A stretch of DNA of 57,737 nucleotides from Polyangiaceae bacterium (GTDB lineage Bacteria > Myxococcota_A > Polyangia > Polyangiales > Polyangiaceae): the NCBI GenBank assembly GCA_025936115.1, contig JAICTZ010000046.1:1-57737 (forward strand), written 5' to 3'. The notes below the pieces were generated by a model. The model did not search any database, was not told where the DNA came from, and saw nothing but the letters and a program-made list of their open reading frames with translations. Each line of letters opens with the position of its first letter. The stretch's first letter is position 1. This document shows, piece by piece, positions 45,438 through 54,400 of the stretch. Position numbers and translations under genes: made by a program.

Positions 45438-45843
45438 ACGCCAGGGTTCGCGACCGCCATCATGAACACGCCGGGGTCGCCGTTTTCACCGGCGGCAACG
45501 AAGATTCGATCGCCGTTCGTCGTAGCCGGCACGTAGAGAACCGTCCGCAGGTGGCCCGGACGGCGCGTCGCGAGGTCGCCCGTGACGTCAGTCCACTTCC
45601 CACCCCCGTTGATCGTCTGAAAGACCTTGTCAGCCCTCGTGGCCCAGGCGGTTTGCTCGCTCAGCGACGACATCGCCACGCCGACGCCTCCCCGCCGATG
45701 GCATCGGGCGTCGCCACCAGCGGCTGGCCGGCGGCAAAGCGATTCGAAACACCGTCGGGCGCGGCCACCCAGAGCGCTTCGTGATCGTTCGGATGGCCGT
45801 ACGCGAAGTAGTTTGGATTACCGCCCGGCCCCCCGATGCGAGT
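45434..45843 (-). pseudogene. BNR/sialidase-type repeat protein fragment
   Basis: One frame gives GNPNYFAYGHPNDHEALWVAAPDGVS and TPDAIGGEAS. After a shift near 45690 the next frame gives MSSLSEQTAWATRADKVFQTINGGGKWTDVTGDL and YVPATTNGDRIFVAAGENGDPG, ending at TGA 45434-45436. The INGGGKWTDVT stretch is a BNR/Asp-box motif of sialidase-like propellers. The 5' end is missing and the frame is broken. Its fusion to the HYR-like frame looks like a deletion junction or a decayed single gene. Confidence 0.65.
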
Positions 45844-46016
45844 ACAACGCGAGGGACGCCCTCACCCGTTCCGAGGGTCCTGCTTCAAGCCAGAAGCGCT
45901 CCCGAAGTCGCGAAGCATGCCGCTGAGACGAGCGTGCGGTCGGGGCTCCGGCTCGAGTCGAAGCGAGCCAAGGCCGACGCTCCTGCGCAAGCCGAAGCTC
46001 CCGCACCGAAGCGCTG

Positions 46017-47219
46017 CTACGGGAGCACGTTGCTGATGGCCTCATAGAACACATCGCCGATCACGGTGTACCCGTTGGTGCTCGGGTGAAGCCCGTCGCT
46101 CGAGATGTAGTCAGCCTTGTAGTTCGTGTCTTTCACGAACGCGGCGTGAGCGTCGACGAAGAGGACGTGCTTGCCGGCTTGGGCGCGGGTCTTCACCAGG
46201 TCGGGAATGGTCGCGTTATAGGCTTGGACCGTCGTGTCGTCGCAGCAGGGTGGAATCGACGAAACGACGAGCAGCGCATTCGGTACGTCGGCGATGATCT
46301 CGTCCAATAGGCTAGCGAGCCTCGTTGGCGCGTTGCCAAGATCGATGTTTTGCAGGATATCGTTCGTGCCAATCATCAAGAGCACGATGTTCGGCTTGTA
46401 GGTCGAGCACGATTGATCCGTGATGGCGCCGGCGATCCCGCCCTTGCTGGAAGGATTGGCGATCGTGTAGCCGCCATTCCCTTCGTTCCCCTTGGGGAAT
46501 GGCTGCCCGGCGACCGTCGTCGGGCCGTTCGGCGCCGCATCTCCGATGCCGAGGGTGCCGCCCACGAACGTGATGTTCTGTTTCGCGTTCACCGCCTTCG
46601 TGAAGAGCTCGATCCGGTAGCCGCCTTCGGGTGTCGTGCAGCAACCTTCAGTGATCGAATCTCCGAGCGGCAAGATGACGCACGCAGTTCCCCCGGTGCA
46701 CGGCGCGAAACCGTTGGTCCCAGCGTTCCCGCCCGTGTCGGCTCGCCCCGCTTGTCCCGAACCTCCCGTTGCCGGTGCGCCACCGTTTGCCTGACCTCCA
46801 GCTCCGCTTCGGCCGCCGGCTGCGGCGCCTCCATTGCCGCCTGCCGGTCCCACACCACCGGCGCCGCTGCCGCCGGCAGAATGGGCTCCGCCGGCCGCGG
46901 GACTTCCGCCCGTTGACGGACTCCCTCCTGACGGGCCGGCACCGCCTGTCCCCGCCGCCGGCAGGCCGCCCGTACCGGCAAAGGCGCCCGCGACCGCAGC
47001 GGAGCCGCCCGCGCCGGCTTGGCCGCCAGCGGTGACGAGACCACCAGTCCCGGGACGGCCGCCGCTCGCGGAATCCTGCCCGCCTGCCCCCGACCTGCCC
47101 CCGACCGAAGCAGCCCCCCCAGATCCCTCCGAGGGAGACGTTGCGGCCGAGTCGCTGCACCCGAGCGCCCACGCGAGCCCAAGCAGCGAAATCGACCATG
47201 AATCGCGTCGAGGACTCAT
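46017..47219 (-). CDS. SGNH/GDSL-family hydrolase lipoprotein
   Basis: The 400-residue product starts at ATG 47219. The lipobox is ALGC (Cys about residue 21), followed by about 150 residues of Gly/Ala/Ser linker. The catalytic domain (about 175-400) has block I GDSITEG with nucleophile Ser188, block III GTND at 284-287 and block V DGLHPS with Asp375 and His378. All four SGNH signatures are recognisable. Such enzymes deacylate or deacetylate lipids or polysaccharides; an esterase acting on surface or prey glycans is plausible. Confidence 0.88.
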   Translation of the reverse strand: MSPRRDSWSISLLGLAWALGCSDSAATSPSEGSGGAASVGGRSGAGGQDSASGGRPGTGGLVTAGGQAGAGGSAAVAGAFAGTGGLPAAGTGGAGPSGGSPSTGGSPAAGGAHSAGGSGAGGVGPAGGNGGAAAGGRSGAGGQANGGAPATGGSGQAGRADTGGNAGTNGFAPCTGGTACVILPLGDSITEGCCTTPEGGYRIELFTKAVNAKQNITFVGGTLGIGDAAPNGPTTVAGQPFPKGNEGNGGYTIANPSSKGGIAGAITDQSCSTYKPNIVLLMIGTNDILQNIDLGNAPTRLASLLDEIIADVPNALLVVSSIPPCCDDTTVQAYNATIPDLVKTRAQAGKHVLFVDAHAAFVKDTNYKADYISSDGLHPSTNGYTVIGDVFYEAISNVLP

Positions 47220-47621
47220 TTTTCCGCCAAGGGCGCTGGTGCGAAACATCATCAACCGGGCGTCCTACGCCGCTCCGCACCGCGATGCCAGCCGCGGCCG
47301 GCGGGCCGCGTCGCACAACGGTGGAGGCGCGGACGAAGGACTTCTTCGTGAATCCGCAGTGGGTACTGCCACCGACTTCCGTCAAGGACCCGAGAATGCT
47401 GCAAAGAATGTCGTGAAGGGCCTCGTCCATCTCGGGGACGATGGGAGCAAGCGCGGCGGCCGGCGCCACCAACGTCGGGACCGAGACGCGACAAGTCGCG
47501 AGCGCGTGAGCACTTCGCTCCGAGCGCTCGACGAAAACGATCGACCGCAGGTACTGCAGCGCGAGCGCAAACGACGGGCCCGCGTTCCCCGCGCCGCCTC
47601 CCCGGCTCCTCTCTAGCTAGA
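47220..47621. other. 402-bp region without a recognisable gene
   Basis: Some minus-strand frames are open (for example MDEALHDILCSILG near 47430), but none has a ribosome-binding site, a recognisable motif or clean ends. The right part of the region borders the DUF4215 fragment. The promoter of the SGNH lipoprotein gene should lie just right of 47219. Confidence 0.5.
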
Positions 47622-47804
47622 TTAGGGGCTGATAGTGCAGTTCGTCAGGCAGGGGCCGACGCCCTTGTTCTGGTCACCGTCGTCACACTCCTCCCCTTCG
47701 GTGCCGTCGATGATGCCGTCGCCGCAGTGCGGGACCACGGTGCAGAAGACCGTGCAGCTGTGCTGATCGGCGGCATCCGCGAACGGACCGTAGTAGGTAG
47801 TGCC
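47622..47804 (-). pseudogene. C-terminal fragment of a DUF4215 Cys-rich protein
   Basis: Sixty codons ending with TAA at 47622-47624 read TTYYGPFADAADQHSC, then CGDGIIDGTEGEECDDGDQNKGVGPC and TNCTISP. The CGDG-I-x-x-GE-CDDG-N pattern is the DUF4215 myxobacterial repeat. No start exists; the frame is cut at about 47804, where the RTX fragment begins on the other strand. Confidence 0.75.
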
Positions 47805-47812
47805 GCGACGAC

Positions 47813-48169
47813 GTGATCAGCGGCGGCGAGGGCAACGACACCATCAGCGGTGGAATCGGCAACGACCTCGTCTTCGGCGGCGGTGGGCAGGATCACGTCA
47901 CCGGTGACGCGGGGAACGACGTGATCAGCGGCGGCGACGGCGACGACCAGTGTTTCGGCGGTGACAACGACGACACCCTACTCGGTGGTCAGGGGCAGGA
48001 CCGATTGAGCGGTGACGCGGGCAACGACACGCTTGCCGGCGAGACGGGAGACGACAACCTCGATGGCGGCGACGGCAACGACACGCTGATCGGTGGAGGG
48101 CTGCACGACGTTTGTGTCGGCGGGGCGGGCACCGACACCTTCTTGACCTGCCAAACTCAGACGCAATGA
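47813..48169 (+). CDS. RTX (hemolysin-type calcium-binding) repeat fragment
   Basis: The 118 codons consist almost entirely of GGxGxDxUx nonapeptides (SGGEGNDTI, GGIGNDLV, SGGDGDDQC, GGQGQDRL, GGDGNDTL) and end GGLHDVCVGGAGTDTFLTC. The frame is open a few codons further left to about 47804 and then meets the DUF4215 fragment. The part before the repeats (signal, enzyme or adhesin domain) is missing. It would bind calcium if expressed, but it is best regarded as a 3' fragment. Confidence 0.75.
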   Translation: MISGGEGNDTISGGIGNDLVFGGGGQDHVTGDAGNDVISGGDGDDQCFGGDNDDTLLGGQGQDRLSGDAGNDTLAGETGDDNLDGGDGNDTLIGGGLHDVCVGGAGTDTFLTCQTQTQ

Positions 48170-48218
48170 GTCATTAGCCGCGCTTGACGCACCTCAGCCA
48201 ACGGGCCAGAGTGCCTGA

Positions 48219-48995
48219 GTGAGCATCGGGCGGATACAGATCGGGTTGACCGCGCTTGTCATGAGCGCCTGTGGCAGAAGCGTGGAGCACGTGCCGCCGC
48301 CACCGGGGAACGACGCCGGGACCTCGGCAACCGGCGGGACCGGCGGCGCGGACGAGACCGACATGGGCGGAAGCTCGGGTGTGACGACCGGCGGCAACGG
48401 CGGCAGTGCGCCCGAGGGCGGAAACGGCGGCGGCAACAGCGCCGGCAGCGGCGCGTCCACGGCCGGGGGCGCGGGGGGCCTCGGCAGTATGGTGCTCTGT
48501 CCGGGGCCGGCCTACGTCAACGTGAAGGGCGAGCTCCCCGGCTTCGGCACGGATCTGACGTTCGGCGCGGGCTGCGCGGGTTCTCGAATCACGCCGTACC
48601 CTACGGCGGCAAGCTTCACTATCGGGCGCGGCAGCTCCGTTCACGTCGAGATCGACGCTTGCAGCGACGACGGGACGCAAGAGGTCTCACTCAGCGTCTA
48701 CTTCAAAGCAGACTCGAACGGCCCAACCATGCTGACGGGCGCGACCTTCAACTTTTCGCACGTCAATGCCGACGGCACGACCAGCACGCCCCCGCTCACC
48801 GCCACCGTGAGCGTGACGGAGACCACGAAGCCGGTCATGAATTGGGTCGACACGATCGGCAACCCTCGCGTCGGCGTCGGCGCGAAGTACGAAGGCACGT
48901 TCAGCGTCGATGGATCGAGCGGAACGACTCCGGTGAACGTGAGCGGAGCCTTCTCAGTTTGCCACGTCGCGAATCTGCCCGACGACTCGGTGTGA
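48219..48995 (+). CDS. Lipoprotein of unknown function
   Basis: This 258-residue product starts with GTG at 48219. The lipobox is MSAC (Cys about residue 18). A Gly/Ala/Ser/Thr linker (about 28-90) precedes a beta-rich domain with four cysteines and strands such as SSVHVEIDAC, EVSLSVYFKAD and NVSGAFSVCHV. I do not recognise it. It appears intact within a fragment-rich stretch. Confidence 0.65.
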   Translation: MSIGRIQIGLTALVMSACGRSVEHVPPPPGNDAGTSATGGTGGADETDMGGSSGVTTGGNGGSAPEGGNGGGNSAGSGASTAGGAGGLGSMVLCPGPAYVNVKGELPGFGTDLTFGAGCAGSRITPYPTAASFTIGRGSSVHVEIDACSDDGTQEVSLSVYFKADSNGPTMLTGATFNFSHVNADGTTSTPPLTATVSVTETTKPVMNWVDTIGNPRVGVGAKYEGTFSVDGSSGTTPVNVSGAFSVCHVANLPDDSV

Positions 48996-49039
48996 GCCAG
49001 CCGCGGTAGGCGCCACCGAATGCTTTCGTCGTGGCACTG

Positions 49040-49241
49040 CGAATCGCAGCCGTCGCGAGTTGCCGGTGCGCGACATCTCCGATCTGCCCGCGCGATCCAA
49101 CTGCTCGCGGGTCACGCAGCTCCGGCGACGACGCAGCTCCGCGAACCTGGGCGCGAGCGACCTGAGGAGCGCCATCAAGCGGATCGACGGCGAGGGTCCG
49201 ATGGCTCCTCAAACGGAACCGGAGGATCGGTCGTGACGGTG
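49040..49241 (+). pseudogene. Second integrase remnant (C-terminal part)
   Basis: One frame gives ELPVRDISDLPARSIQLLAGHAAPATTQ, matching the LLGH-x-x-x-x-TT motif near the second catalytic region of tyrosine recombinases. Another gives ASDLRSAIKRIDGEG...PEDRS, the same tail as the 41.0 kb remnant. The catalytic Tyr segment is lost at the frame break. Bases 49150-49241 form copy B of the 92-bp repeat. Confidence 0.7.
49150..49241 (+). repeat. 92-bp direct repeat, copy B
   Basis: It is the counterpart of 40992-41083, same orientation, about 85 percent identical by hand alignment. Sequence similarity stops right after GTCGTGACGGTG in both directions of comparison. Confidence 0.8.
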
Positions 49242-49594
49242 CGTCCGACGGACCAGCACGGCGCTGCTCGCCGTGTACGGCAACGTCAAAACGAACTCCA
49301 ATACCGGACCGCGGAATGGTTGCTGCTGCAAGTATTCGACCTCCGCTCGAACGGTAGAGGGTCCGTGCATTTTCGCCCCGCGCGAGACTCAACCATTACT
49401 GCTTGACCCTCTCGTTCGGAGGGCCGAGTCTCACGCGAGTGGCACCTCAGGTACCACGTGGGGATGCTCGTTTCGCCCGGTTGGGACGCCGAAGGCCCTA
49501 TGCAACAAGGAAGACACGTTGACGGAACGCCCACTGTCCGCACGAGAACCTCTCGTTCGGCTCACGCTCGACCTGCCCACTGGAGACGCATGAC
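49242..49594. other. 353-bp region upstream of the two-gene Rhs cassette
   Basis: I see no gene here. The right end carries GGAGACGC just before ATG 49595, a good ribosome-binding site. The promoter of the cassette should lie in this stretch, but no -35/-10 or -24/-12 pair stands out. Confidence 0.5.
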
Positions 49595-51454
49595 ATGAGC
49601 GACTGGCCGCAAAACCCGATTGCCACCATGGAGGTCGACAGCTTCCACGGTGGCACTGGATGCTCGATCACCGGGCACGGCACGCCCGCCCAGGTGACCG
49701 TTCTGGACGCAACGATCGATTTCCGCGTCGACATCTCCTTCCACGACCATCCCTGGTTCGACAACGGCCGCGGCTATTTCTCGGCAAGGGTCGAAAAACT
49801 GACGACCAACGGCTGGCAATCGATGGCTTTCGCCGACAAATCGCTCGGCAACGACGACGATGACGGCGACTGGTTCGATTCGCTGGTCCTGTCGGTCCAG
49901 ATGACCGAGCTCGTCGAAGAGTACCGCGTCACCCTGCATTGCGAGACGCGCGACACCAGCCTCGGTACCTCCTCGAACGAGACGCTGTTTCTCCAGGCTG
50001 TCCAAGGCGAGTCCGTGCTCGGGGACTTCACCCTCGATTTTCTGCCGATCAGCATCGTTTATTGTCCGCCTGGCCAGGACATGACCGCCTCGCTCACCCA
50101 ATCGGAGAGCTACGGCACCCGCTTCACCATCGGCGAAAGCTCCGGCATGGAATCGCAGAGCGGCGTCCAGGCGAAGGTCGATTTTCTCGGCATCGTCGGC
50201 GAGGGCGTCGGCTTCTCGCAGTCGCAGTCCACCACGAACCAGGCGACGAGCGGCATCCAGGTCTCCCACTTCCGCACCACCGTAGTCACCGCCGACAATC
50301 AGAAGGCGATTGGGCGGGCCTATTGGGGTCCGCTCGGCGACATCTTCGTGATCCTGGTCAATCCGTCCTTTGCCGCAAGCAAACGAGCGGACGGTACGAT
50401 TCTCTATGCGCTGAAGGGCACTGAGCAGGTCCTCGCAATTCCAGCCTGGAAGCTGCTGCGGCCCGACGGCGATCCGATCGCCAGCGCCGTACCGGCCGAC
50501 GTCCGGCAGCGCCTGCTAGAGCTCGATCCCTTCATCAATAACCTCGAGCTCTTCTTCCCAGACAGCGGCGCCGACATCGCCAAAGCGGCCAATCCGTTCG
50601 CCAATCCCTCCGGCAACAACCGCGCTGAGCTGATCGGACGCTGGTGGCTCGATACCGGGACCGAGCTCAACTACGCCCTCGGCGACAGCCAGCAGCTCTT
50701 CTCGAGCCAGTCGAGCGAGGTGAAGTTCTCGAGCACGGTCACGATCAACGCGAGCGTGGGCGCGAGCTACGACGGGATCGCGGCGGGCCTCAGCCTGAGC
50801 CAGAGCAACACCACCTCGGTCGGCTTCCAGGCCTCCAAAGAAACCGACGCGTCGGTTTCCTCGACCGCATCCTGCTTCCTGATGCATAACCAGAACCAGC
50901 GGGACCTCGACGGCATCGAGATCTACTACGACAAGATCTACAGTACTTTCATGTTCCGTCGCGTGTTGGCGCGGACGCGGCCCGGCGGCCCCTGCGGCGG
51001 CGTCGTGTCGGGCACGGTGATCGGCGTCGACGGCCACCCGCTGCGGCGCATGACGCTTCAGCTGCGCGACGGCAAACACCTCGTGCAGGAGACGCTCACC
51101 AACAACAAAGGCGAATACTCGTTCTTCAACCTCTGCCACGGCGACTATGTCCTCACCGCGGGGGACCGCGAGGTGCACGTGTCGGTCAAGGAGGAAGTGA
51201 CGCCGTTCAATCCCGTGCGTCTGCCGATCGACAAGGTCCGGCGGGTCATCAATCTCTCCACCGCACCGGTCTGGGAAGTGATGGAAGCGCTGTCGCTCTC
51301 CTCCGACGCGGTCCGGCGCATAGGCGCAGAGCTTCCGAGGATCCGCGACGTCCGGACGCTCGCGAAGATCGCCGGCGTCTCCAGCGAGCAGGCCGCGCTC
51401 TGGACGCGGCGCAACGTCCTCAACTGGCCGGCACACGCGAAAGGCACGCCGTAG
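49595..51454 (+). CDS. Large protein with duplicated Ser/Gln-rich beta segments, CNA-B-like and HhH-like C-terminal parts
   Basis: This 619-residue protein lacks a signal peptide. Two segments resemble each other: about residues 168-228 (GEGVGFSQSQSTTNQATSGIQ) and 368-426 (IAAGLSLSQSNTTSVGFQAS). Both alternate small polar and hydrophobic residues, as membrane-inserting hairpins of beta-pore-forming toxins do. Residues about 468-545 look like a CNA-B/carboxypeptidase-regulatory beta sandwich (SGTVIGVDGHPLRRMTLQLRDG, NNKGEYSFFNL, GDYVLTAG). Residues 565-605 resemble a helix-hairpin-helix. The Rhs gene starts 4 bp after its stop, so the two are co-translated and probably form a complex. The pore-forming role is inference. 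Confidence 0.65.
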   Translation: MSDWPQNPIATMEVDSFHGGTGCSITGHGTPAQVTVLDATIDFRVDISFHDHPWFDNGRGYFSARVEKLTTNGWQSMAFADKSLGNDDDDGDWFDSLVLSVQMTELVEEYRVTLHCETRDTSLGTSSNETLFLQAVQGESVLGDFTLDFLPISIVYCPPGQDMTASLTQSESYGTRFTIGESSGMESQSGVQAKVDFLGIVGEGVGFSQSQSTTNQATSGIQVSHFRTTVVTADNQKAIGRAYWGPLGDIFVILVNPSFAASKRADGTILYALKGTEQVLAIPAWKLLRPDGDPIASAVPADVRQRLLELDPFINNLELFFPDSGADIAKAANPFANPSGNNRAELIGRWWLDTGTELNYALGDSQQLFSSQSSEVKFSSTVTINASVGASYDGIAAGLSLSQSNTTSVGFQASKETDASVSSTASCFLMHNQNQRDLDGIEIYYDKIYSTFMFRRVLARTRPGGPCGGVVSGTVIGVDGHPLRRMTLQLRDGKHLVQETLTNNKGEYSFFNLCHGDYVLTAGDREVHVSVKEEVTPFNPVRLPIDKVRRVINLSTAPVWEVMEALSLSSDAVRRIGAELPRIRDVRTLAKIAGVSSEQAALWTRRNVLNWPAHAKGTP

Positions 51455-51458
51455 AGCC

Positions 51459-54400
51459 ATGCAACTCAGCAGGCCCGGCAATCTAGGCGTCCCGCGCGAA
51501 ACAGCGTGGGTCCCCACCGACGATCCTTCGAAGCGCCGCGGGTTCGATCCCGGTCTCTTCGCCGGCGGTCGCTGGACGCCGGCCGGGCTCAGCGCGCTCG
51601 GACACCAGTTCTCGATCAACATCGCGTCGGGGGGGCTGACGATAACGACCAGCGATCTCGGCATGCCGTATTACGCGTTGGGCCTCGGCGCATCGCGGAG
51701 CTTCGATACCCAGGAACAGCACGCGCAGCAGACCTTTCTCGCCTCGCACCCCAATGCCGATCCGCGAATCCACCTGTTCGGCAACTGGCAATCCTCTCGG
51801 GAAGCGTTGGTCAGCGAGGTCTGGAGCCGGACGCTTCCCGAACTCTTGGTAAGCGACGGCGGCGGGGATTCCTCGAACTATTACCGCGCGTATCCCGATT
51901 TCGACATGAACCAGCTAGGTGCAAGCGCGGTCGAGGACCGGCTGCGCTCCTACGGCGTCGCCGGCCGCACGCTCGCTGCGCTCGGCTGGAGCTACAACGC
52001 GTTCGACTGTGTGCTGCGGAGCCGGCAAGGCGGATTTTCGGTCCTGACCGGGGATTTTCGCGCCGAAACGATGGTTGATCCGGCGATGGTCCGGCTGTTC
52101 CGCTTCGATCCGATCAGCGGCTCGGGCGCGCGGTACTCGTCCGAGTTCGCCTATCAGCAGCTGATCGGCGCCGACGGGCAGCGCGAGGTGACGGTCGGCT
52201 GCCTTTTGGTGAGCCAGGTCGACGCACTCGGGCATCGCATCGATTTCGGCCCGCTTGAGCTGCAACCTCCCTATCGCAGCTACCGGCTGAAGGACGGCTC
52301 GGGTCGCGGCTTGCGCTTCGAGCTCGAGGACCATGTCGACTACCTGGACGGCGATCACCCCGGCGGCGTCGTCAGGACCTACGTCGTCAATCGCCTGATC
52401 GACGAGACCAAGACGGCAAACAACGTCATTGCGTATCGCTATCAGGGCGGACGCCTCGTCGAAGTCGCCTATCCCGGGCACGCCGGAGGCCCGGCCCGCG
52501 TCTGTCACTACGACTACGACGAGCAGAACCGGATTGTCGCGATCACCGATCCCGCTGGAGACCGAATCGGCATCGAGTACGTCGAAGACCTCTACGACGC
52601 GGACGACCGGCTGGTGCCACGGCTGAAGATCTCACGACTGATCGACGGCGAGGGCAACCAGGTGCGCTACGTCTACAATCACGCGGCCATGCGCGTCGAC
52701 GTGACTTTCACCGGCGTCGGCGGGGATGTGCGGACGCACACGTTCGAGTACCTGTCCGACGGTTCCGACACCCGCCAACGCTACATCACGTCGCGGCAGA
52801 TTAAGGTCGAGCGCGGGATATCCGGAACGCAGCTCGTCACGGCACGCTGGAACTACGGTGACGACGGGCGGTACCTGATTCAATCCGTCGAAGATGCGCT
52901 GGGCGGCACGTCACGCTATGAGTACAACGCGTTCAACCAGATCACCCGCAAGCTCGACGCAGCCGGACATGCCCGCGAGTTCACCTACGATCTCAGCCCC
53001 GCGCCCGCGCGCACGTCGCCGCATCGGTACGACCTGATCCGGACTTCGGAAGACAACATCGACGGTTCGGGCAACAGCTTCGATGTCGTCTCCGAGGCGA
53101 CTTTCGGACGCTACGACGCGTCGAGCAGCAGCGACCCGGCTGATGCCGCGCAAAGCACACACCGGACGGCGACTCGCACCGATCCGCGGGGCACGCTCAC
53201 CCGCTTCGACTACGACGACGCAGGCAGCTTTCTCCCGCTCGAGGCGACCGAGACCAGCGACGTGCTCGGCACCGTCGCGGTGCGCAGCTATGACAATCGC
53301 GGGCAGTGCCTGAGCGAGACCGACGGCGAAGGTTCTACGCAGACCTTCAGCTACAACGATCAAGGCCAAACGGTCGTACGCACCGACGCGAACGGGAACC
53401 GCCGCAGCTGGGTTTACGATGCCGGGACCGGCTGGATGACCGACGTCACCGACGCGCTCGGCGCAGGACCCGGCGATCCCGCGCATAGCTATCACTATGA
53501 GTGGACCGTGGCCGGCCAGATCAGCAAGGCCATCGACCCGACCGGCGCCACGATTGCGTACGCCTATGCCGCGAACAAGCGCTTGCGTTCGGTGAGCTGG
53601 CAAGACCCACCGCTACGGACCATCTCGTTTGCCTATGATGCATTGGGTGCGGTCACGGCCATTGCCGATCCGGGGGGCCATACGACCTATTTCGACATCG
53701 ATGAGGCAGGGCGCGTCTTCTCGACCTATCGCGACGATCCGGCAGAGTCCGCGATCCAAACCCGCTTTGATCTCGCCGGCAGGCCGGTGGCGGTCACGGA
53801 TCGCGCCGGCTCCACCCTGTTTGGCTATGACGCCGTCGGGCGCCTGGTCTCCATTCAGGAACCGGATTGGCCGGCGGATTCGCCCACTCATTCCGGCAAG
53901 CGCGTGACCATCGACTATGACCGGCTCGGCCGCCGCCTGCGCGTCGCCGACAGCGAGCTGCCGGGCGAGATCCGGTATACCTACGACGCCGCTGGCAATT
54001 TGACCGCAGCGCAGGAGCCGTTTGGCCCGCTTTTGACATCCACCTACGACGCGCGCAATCTCTTGAGCCAGATCGGCGACGGCGCGTCGATAGGACTCGA
54101 GTTCAGCCGCGACCTCGCAAGCCGGCTCACGCGCGTCACCGACGCGCCTTGGCAGGATCCTCCTGCTAATTTCGACTTCATCCGAACATCGGGTGCGCTG
54201 GTTGACAACCTTTACCGCATCGAAGGCCCGGTCGTCGCAGTGGATTTCGAGTACGACGCCAACCGGCGCTTGCTGCACACTCGTGCCCTCGCAAACGGCC
54301 ACGCGGCCACCGACTACGGGTACGACTTCCGCGCCGACGGTCTGGTGAGCGCGACCACCGGCGACCACAGTGGCAGCTACGCCTACGACGGGATGAAGCG

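Noticed and set aside
46648..47472. Minus-strand frame giving MDEALHDILCSILG and an alternative reading through the SGNH lipoprotein linker
   Set aside because: It overlaps the strongly supported SGNH gene in another frame and has no ribosome-binding site or known motif.
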